Positions 6,238-8,880 of a DNA stretch of 8,880 bases are shown in pieces. Below the pieces are notes generated by a model that was given only the letters and a program-made list of their open reading frames with translations, was not told the DNA's origin and searched no databases. Position 1 is the first letter of the stretch, and each line of letters opens with the position of its first letter. The stretch covers positions 1-8,880 of the forward strand of contig CAMPHU010000193.1 in assembly GCA_946886065.1 (NCBI GenBank). The letters run 5' to 3'. Source of the DNA: an uncultured Massilia sp. (lineage in GTDB: Bacteria > Pseudomonadota > Gammaproteobacteria > Burkholderiales > Burkholderiaceae). A program made the translations under genes and the position numbers.

Positions 6238-6881
6238 GCCAGCAGATCAACCTGTTCAATCCGGCCTTCCAGCCGCAAAAGAAAGTCCTGACGGCGGCGA
6301 CCATGGCGGTTTCGCTGGCGGTGCTGGCGGCCGGCATCGGCGCGCTGGCCAGCTACGGCAAGATGCAGACCGCGCGCCTGCAAGAGGAAGCGAAAGGCGG
6401 CGCCTTGCGCCTGCAGCAGAAACAGGCGCGCCTGGCCAGCGTGAGCCTTGATTTCGCGCCGCGCCAGAAGAACCGCGAGATCGAGGCCCGGATCGCGGAA
6501 GCCGAGACCCAACTGGCGGCGCTGCGCAACATCTCGCGCGTGATCGAGCGCGGCGAGCTGGGCGATACCAGCGGCTATGCGGGCTACTTCAAGGCGCTCG
6601 CGCGCCAGGGCGTGCCGGGCCTGTGGCTGACCGGCGTGAGCGTCTCGGGCGCGGGCCAGGACATCGGCATCAAGGGCCGCGCCACGGACCCGGCGAGCTT
6701 GCCGGGCTACCTGAACCGCCTGACCCAGGAACCGCTCATGCGCGGCAAGTCCTTCACCAGCCTGCAGATCGGCCAGGCCGCGCCGCTGACCTCGACCGCG
6801 GCCGACGGCAAGCAGAGCACGAGCCCGGCGCCCTATGTCGAGTTCAGCCTGCAGTCGGTGCCCGAGGAGGTGCGCAAATGA
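6234..6881 (+). CDS. PilN-like inner-membrane alignment protein (MshI2-type)
   Basis: This 215-residue protein has the PilN layout. A short cytoplasmic N-terminus carries INLFNP (residues 5-10), the conserved peptide that in PilN docks onto PilM. One transmembrane helix follows (about residues 19-41, AATMAVSLAVLAAGIGALA). Then comes a Gln/Arg/Glu/Ala-rich coiled-coil region (about 44-108, with repeated RLQ and EIEARIAEAETQLAAL), and a C-terminal periplasmic ferredoxin-like domain (about 110-215, GLWLTGVSVSGAGQDIGIKG). It should pair with MshI on the cytoplasmic side and MshJ in the periplasm. Some annotations call such a gene mshI2 or a PilN domain protein; the symbol is left blank because usage varies. 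It overlaps mshI and mshJ by four bases each (ATGA), with a strong GGAGGA site at 6222-6227. Confidence 0.85.
   Translation: MSQQINLFNPAFQPQKKVLTAATMAVSLAVLAAGIGALASYGKMQTARLQEEAKGGALRLQQKQARLASVSLDFAPRQKNREIEARIAEAETQLAALRNISRVIERGELGDTSGYAGYFKALARQGVPGLWLTGVSVSGAGQDIGIKGRATDPASLPGYLNRLTQEPLMRGKSFTSLQIGQAAPLTSTAADGKQSTSPAPYVEFSLQSVPEEVRK
6864..6870 (+). promoter_or_regulatory. Ribosome binding site deciding the mshJ start
   Basis: GAGGAGG is followed by seven bases and the ATG at 6878. The frame is open further upstream, to an ATG at 6623, but that would overlap most of the PilN-like gene and precede no sensible N-terminus. The start is therefore 6878. Confidence 0.75.
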
Positions 6882-7597
6882 GCGCCCAGCTGAAGCAGCG
6901 CGCGGCCGAACTGGCCGCGCGCATCGATGCGCTGACCCTGCGCGAGCGCGGCCTGATGTTCGCCGCGGCCGCCGCCGTGATCGTGTTCGTCGGCCATACC
7001 ATGGTCCTGGGCCCGGTCTACCGCGCCCAGGACCTGCTGCGCGAGCAGATCAACCAGCAGCGCAACAACATGATGGGCCTGGACGACGAGATCACCGCCA
7101 AGGTGCGGGCTTACCAGGTGGACCCGGACGCCCCGGCACGCGCGAAGCTGGAAGCCGTGCAGCAGGAAACCGCGGCCCTGGGCGACGCGCTGCTGGCGAT
7201 GGAGCACGGCCTGGTGCCGCCCGAGCGCATGGCGCCGCTGCTGGACACCATCCTGCGCGCCAACGGCCGCCTGAAGCTGGTGTCGATGCGTACGCTGCCG
7301 GTGGAAGCCGTGGGCGCGCCCACTGCGAACGACAGGGCTGCCCCGGCCGCCGTATCGGCCACTGCTTCGGCCGGCGACGCGGCCCCCAACACCGCCGAGC
7401 TGCTGTACCGGCACGGGGTCGAAGTGACCGTGCGCGGCAATTATCTCGACATGGTCGATTACATGAGCGCGCTCGAAGCGATGCCGACCCGGCTGTTCTG
7501 GGGCAGGGCACAGCTCGACGTGGAGGAATATCCGGCCTCCCGCCTGACGCTCACGCTCCATACCCTGAGCCTGGACCGGAAATGGATGAAGCTGTGA
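6878..7597 (+). CDS. mshJ: MSHA biogenesis protein MshJ (PilO/GspM-like)
   Basis: The protein is 239 residues from the ATG at 6878. A cytoplasmic helix (AELAARIDALTLRERG) leads into one transmembrane segment (about residues 25-45, LMFAAAAAVIVFVGHTMVLG). A periplasmic coiled-coil (about 47-110, containing REQINQQRNNMMGLDDEITAK) follows, then a ferredoxin-like C-terminal domain. LTLRERGLMF ahead of the membrane helix is characteristic of GspM/MshJ proteins. An Ala/Pro-rich linker (about residues 146-169) separates the two periplasmic strands groups before ELLYRHGVEVTVRGNYLDMVDYM. It would heterodimerise with the PilN-like protein to form the inner-membrane part of the alignment complex. It overlaps the upstream gene by ATGA; mshK begins 11 bases after its stop. 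Confidence 0.9.
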   Translation: MSAQLKQRAAELAARIDALTLRERGLMFAAAAAVIVFVGHTMVLGPVYRAQDLLREQINQQRNNMMGLDDEITAKVRAYQVDPDAPARAKLEAVQQETAALGDALLAMEHGLVPPERMAPLLDTILRANGRLKLVSMRTLPVEAVGAPTANDRAAPAAVSATASAGDAAPNTAELLYRHGVEVTVRGNYLDMVDYMSALEAMPTRLFWGRAQLDVEEYPASRLTLTLHTLSLDRKWMKL

Positions 7598-7602
7598 AGG
7601 AG
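7597..7602 (+). promoter_or_regulatory. Ribosome binding site selecting a GTG start for mshK
   Basis: AAGGAG is six bases before GTG at 7609. In-frame alternatives are ATG 7582 and GTG 7594. Both lack such a site and would place charged residues (MDEAVKES) before the signal peptide. Confidence 0.65.
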
Positions 7603-7608
7603 TCCCTC

Positions 7609-7965
7609 GTGAAACCCCTGATCCTGAGCACCCTGGCGGCGCTGGCGCTCGCCCACCTGCCGGCCGGCGCGCAGTCGCTGGCCGACCCGACCCGCCCGCC
7701 GGCGCTGATGGACAGCAGCCGCGCCGACGGCCTGGAGGCGGGCCTGCCGCGCCTGCAATCGGTGCTGATCTCGCCGCGCGCGGGCGGCCGCCACGTGGCC
7801 GTGATCGACGGCGAAACCGTGCGCCTGGGCGACAGCTTCCGCGGCGCGCGCGTGGCGCGCATGACCCAGACCGAGGTCGAGCTGGTGCGCGGCCGCGAAC
7901 GCCAGGTGCTGCGCCTGGACGCGCTGACCGCCCCCGTGGCCGGCATCACCCCGTCCGTGCATTGA
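7609..7965 (+). CDS. mshK: MSHA biogenesis protein MshK (PilP/GspC-like periplasmic protein)
   Basis: Starting at GTG 7609, the product is 118 residues. It opens with a signal peptide or membrane anchor (MKPLILSTLAALALAHLPAGAQS), with likely cleavage after AGA or AQS near residues 20-23. LADPTRPPALM follows; the DPTRP motif just after the leader is the hallmark of MshK proteins. The remainder (about residues 45-118) is a small beta domain of PilP/GspC type: LQSVLISPRAGGRHVAVIDGETVRLGD, then ARVARMTQTEVELVRGRERQVLRL. Proteins of this type bridge the inner-membrane MshJ-side complex and the secretin. The GTG start is supported by AAGGAG at 7597-7602. The gene lies between mshJ and mshL in canonical order, with a 25-base gap to mshL. 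Confidence 0.88.
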   Translation: MKPLILSTLAALALAHLPAGAQSLADPTRPPALMDSSRADGLEAGLPRLQSVLISPRAGGRHVAVIDGETVRLGDSFRGARVARMTQTEVELVRGRERQVLRLDALTAPVAGITPSVH

Positions 7966-7990
7966 CGAACGCTTGAAGAACTGGACCACG

Positions 7991-8880
7991 ATGAACACAC
8001 GCTTCCTGATCCCGGCCGCCGCCGGCGCTGCATTGCTGCTGTCCGGCTGCCAGGCCGGGAGCCGGCACGACACCTATGACGCGATCGGCAAGGAGCTGGA
8101 CAAGGCCAAGGCCGCCCAGCAGGCGGCCCCGGCGCCGGTGGACGACGCGGTGGCCAATGCGCTGCTGCCTCCCGTCAGCAGCCTCGCCAGCCAGCTGCCC
8201 AAGGCGCGCCCGGCCCTGGAAGAGCGCTTCAACGTGGCCTTCAACAACGTGCCGGCGCAGCAGTTCTTCCGCTCGATCGTGGCCGGCACCCGCTACAACA
8301 TGCTGGTTCACCCCGAGGTGGGCGGCAACATCAGCGCCAACCTGAAGGACGTGACGATCGCCGAGACCCTGGAGGCGATCCGCGAGATGTACGGCTACGA
8401 CTACAAGATCGAGGGCACCCGCATCACGATCCGTCCGCTGACCATGCAGACCCGCATGTTCCAGGTGAACTACCTGACCGCCAAGCGGCGCGGCATGTCG
8501 AACCTGCGCGTCAACTCGACCTCGGTGGCCGACGCGGGCGGCGTCAACCGCAACAACGGCGGCCAGAACCAGGGCAACACGGGGAACAATACGGGCGGCC
8601 AGAACCAGGGCGGCCAGAATGGCGGCAACGCGGTCCAGATCGACAGCACCGACATCAACACCGTCTCCGAGAACGACTTCTGGGGCGAGCTCAAGGCTGC
8701 GCTGGACGCCATCGTCGGCTCGAAGGAGGGCGGCCGCAGCGTGGTGATCAGCCCGCAGTCGGGCGTGGTCGTGATCCGCGCCATGCCGGACGAACTGCGC
8801 AGCATCGATGCCTATCTGAAGGCCACCCAGCTGGCGGTCGACCGCCAGGTGATCCTGGAAGCCAAGATCCTCGAAGTGGA
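7991..8880 (+). CDS. mshL: MSHA outer-membrane secretin MshL, N-terminal part (3' truncated by window edge)
   Basis: The frame opens at ATG 7991 and runs off the right edge after 296 complete codons. It starts with a lipoprotein signal peptide, MNTRFLIPAAAGAALLLSGC, with a lipobox (LSGC) and Cys20 as the lipidated residue. Residues about 79-149 form the secretin short N0-like domain (FNNVPAQQFFRSIVAGT, ISANLKDVTIAETLEAIREMYGYDYKI). Residues about 154-185 and 212-275 look like an N1-type ring domain (MQTRMFQVNYLTAKRRG, VVISPQSGVVVIRAMPDELRSIDAYL). It is interrupted by an Asn/Gly/Gln-rich insert at about 183-213. The last visible residues (LAVDRQVILEAKILEV) begin the secretin core, so the pore-forming beta barrel lies downstream. 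MshL forms the outer-membrane channel through which the pilus extends. No strong Shine-Dalgarno is seen; GAAGAA lies about 11 bases upstream. Confidence 0.93.
   Translation, partial: MNTRFLIPAAAGAALLLSGCQAGSRHDTYDAIGKELDKAKAAQQAAPAPVDDAVANALLPPVSSLASQLPKARPALEERFNVAFNNVPAQQFFRSIVAGTRYNMLVHPEVGGNISANLKDVTIAETLEAIREMYGYDYKIEGTRITIRPLTMQTRMFQVNYLTAKRRGMSNLRVNSTSVADAGGVNRNNGGQNQGNTGNNTGGQNQGGQNGGNAVQIDSTDINTVSENDFWGELKAALDAIVGSKEGGRSVVISPQSGVVVIRAMPDELRSIDAYLKATQLAVDRQVILEAKILEV
8558..8611 (+). repeat. 18-base direct repeat in the Asn/Gly/Gln linker of mshL
   Basis: GGCGGCCAGAACCAGGGC is present exactly at 8558-8575 and 8594-8611, a 36-base period equal to 12 codons. A further degenerate GGCCAGAAT unit starts at 8612. 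The repeats encode GGQNQG units, so copy-number change would lengthen or shorten the linker without breaking the frame. Confidence 0.75.

Noticed and set aside
1..8880. Mobile element, CRISPR array, defence or toxin genes
   Set aside because: No transposase, integrase, terminal inverted repeats, regular spacer repeats or related domains were seen on either strand; all coding space belongs to the pilus locus.

Overview
The window is a GC-rich (visibly about two thirds G+C), densely packed stretch of bacterial chromosome. Every gene reads left to right, and the content is one system: an MSHA-type (mannose-sensitive haemagglutinin) type IVa pilus locus. Base composition, codon use and protein style fit a betaproteobacterium, most likely Oxalobacteraceae (Massilia/Duganella/Telluria-like). 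That taxonomic guess is inference, since there is no rRNA or other marker here.

Left block (1-5158), minor pilins and the large pilus-associated protein: the 3' end of an MshC-like pseudopilin (1-222), mshD (212-808), mshO (805-1701), mshP (1698-2153) and mshQ (2150-5158). Neighbouring genes overlap by 4 or 11 bases, so this looks like one translationally coupled operon. MshD and MshO have class III prepilin N-termini. MshP has a PilX-like hydrophobic N-terminus without the usual Glu5. MshQ is a roughly 1000-residue exported protein with a DUF11-like beta domain in the middle and a DUF6701-type C-terminal region.

Intergenic gap (5159-5298): 140 AT-rich bases, the only real non-coding space in the window. 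It holds a perfect TATAAT inside the loop of a 7-bp inverted repeat, and two TTTTGTGA direct repeats 20 bases apart. It is probably the promoter/leader of the second operon.

Right block (5299-8880), assembly machinery: mshI (PilM-like, cytoplasmic), a PilN-like inner-membrane protein, mshJ (PilO/GspM-like), mshK (PilP/GspC-like periplasmic protein) and the 5' part of mshL (outer-membrane secretin lipoprotein, running off the right edge). Together they should form the alignment complex linking the inner-membrane platform to the secretin pore. The ATPase, platform protein, major pilin and remaining genes (mshM, N, E, G, F, B, A) are expected outside the window.

The main structural oddity is gene order. 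In the classical Vibrio/Shewanella locus the machinery genes (mshI onward) precede the pilin genes that end with mshQ. Here mshQ is followed directly by mshI, so the two halves are swapped. I saw no tRNA, rRNA, CRISPR, transposon, phage or toxin/defence genes, and no wholly new system.
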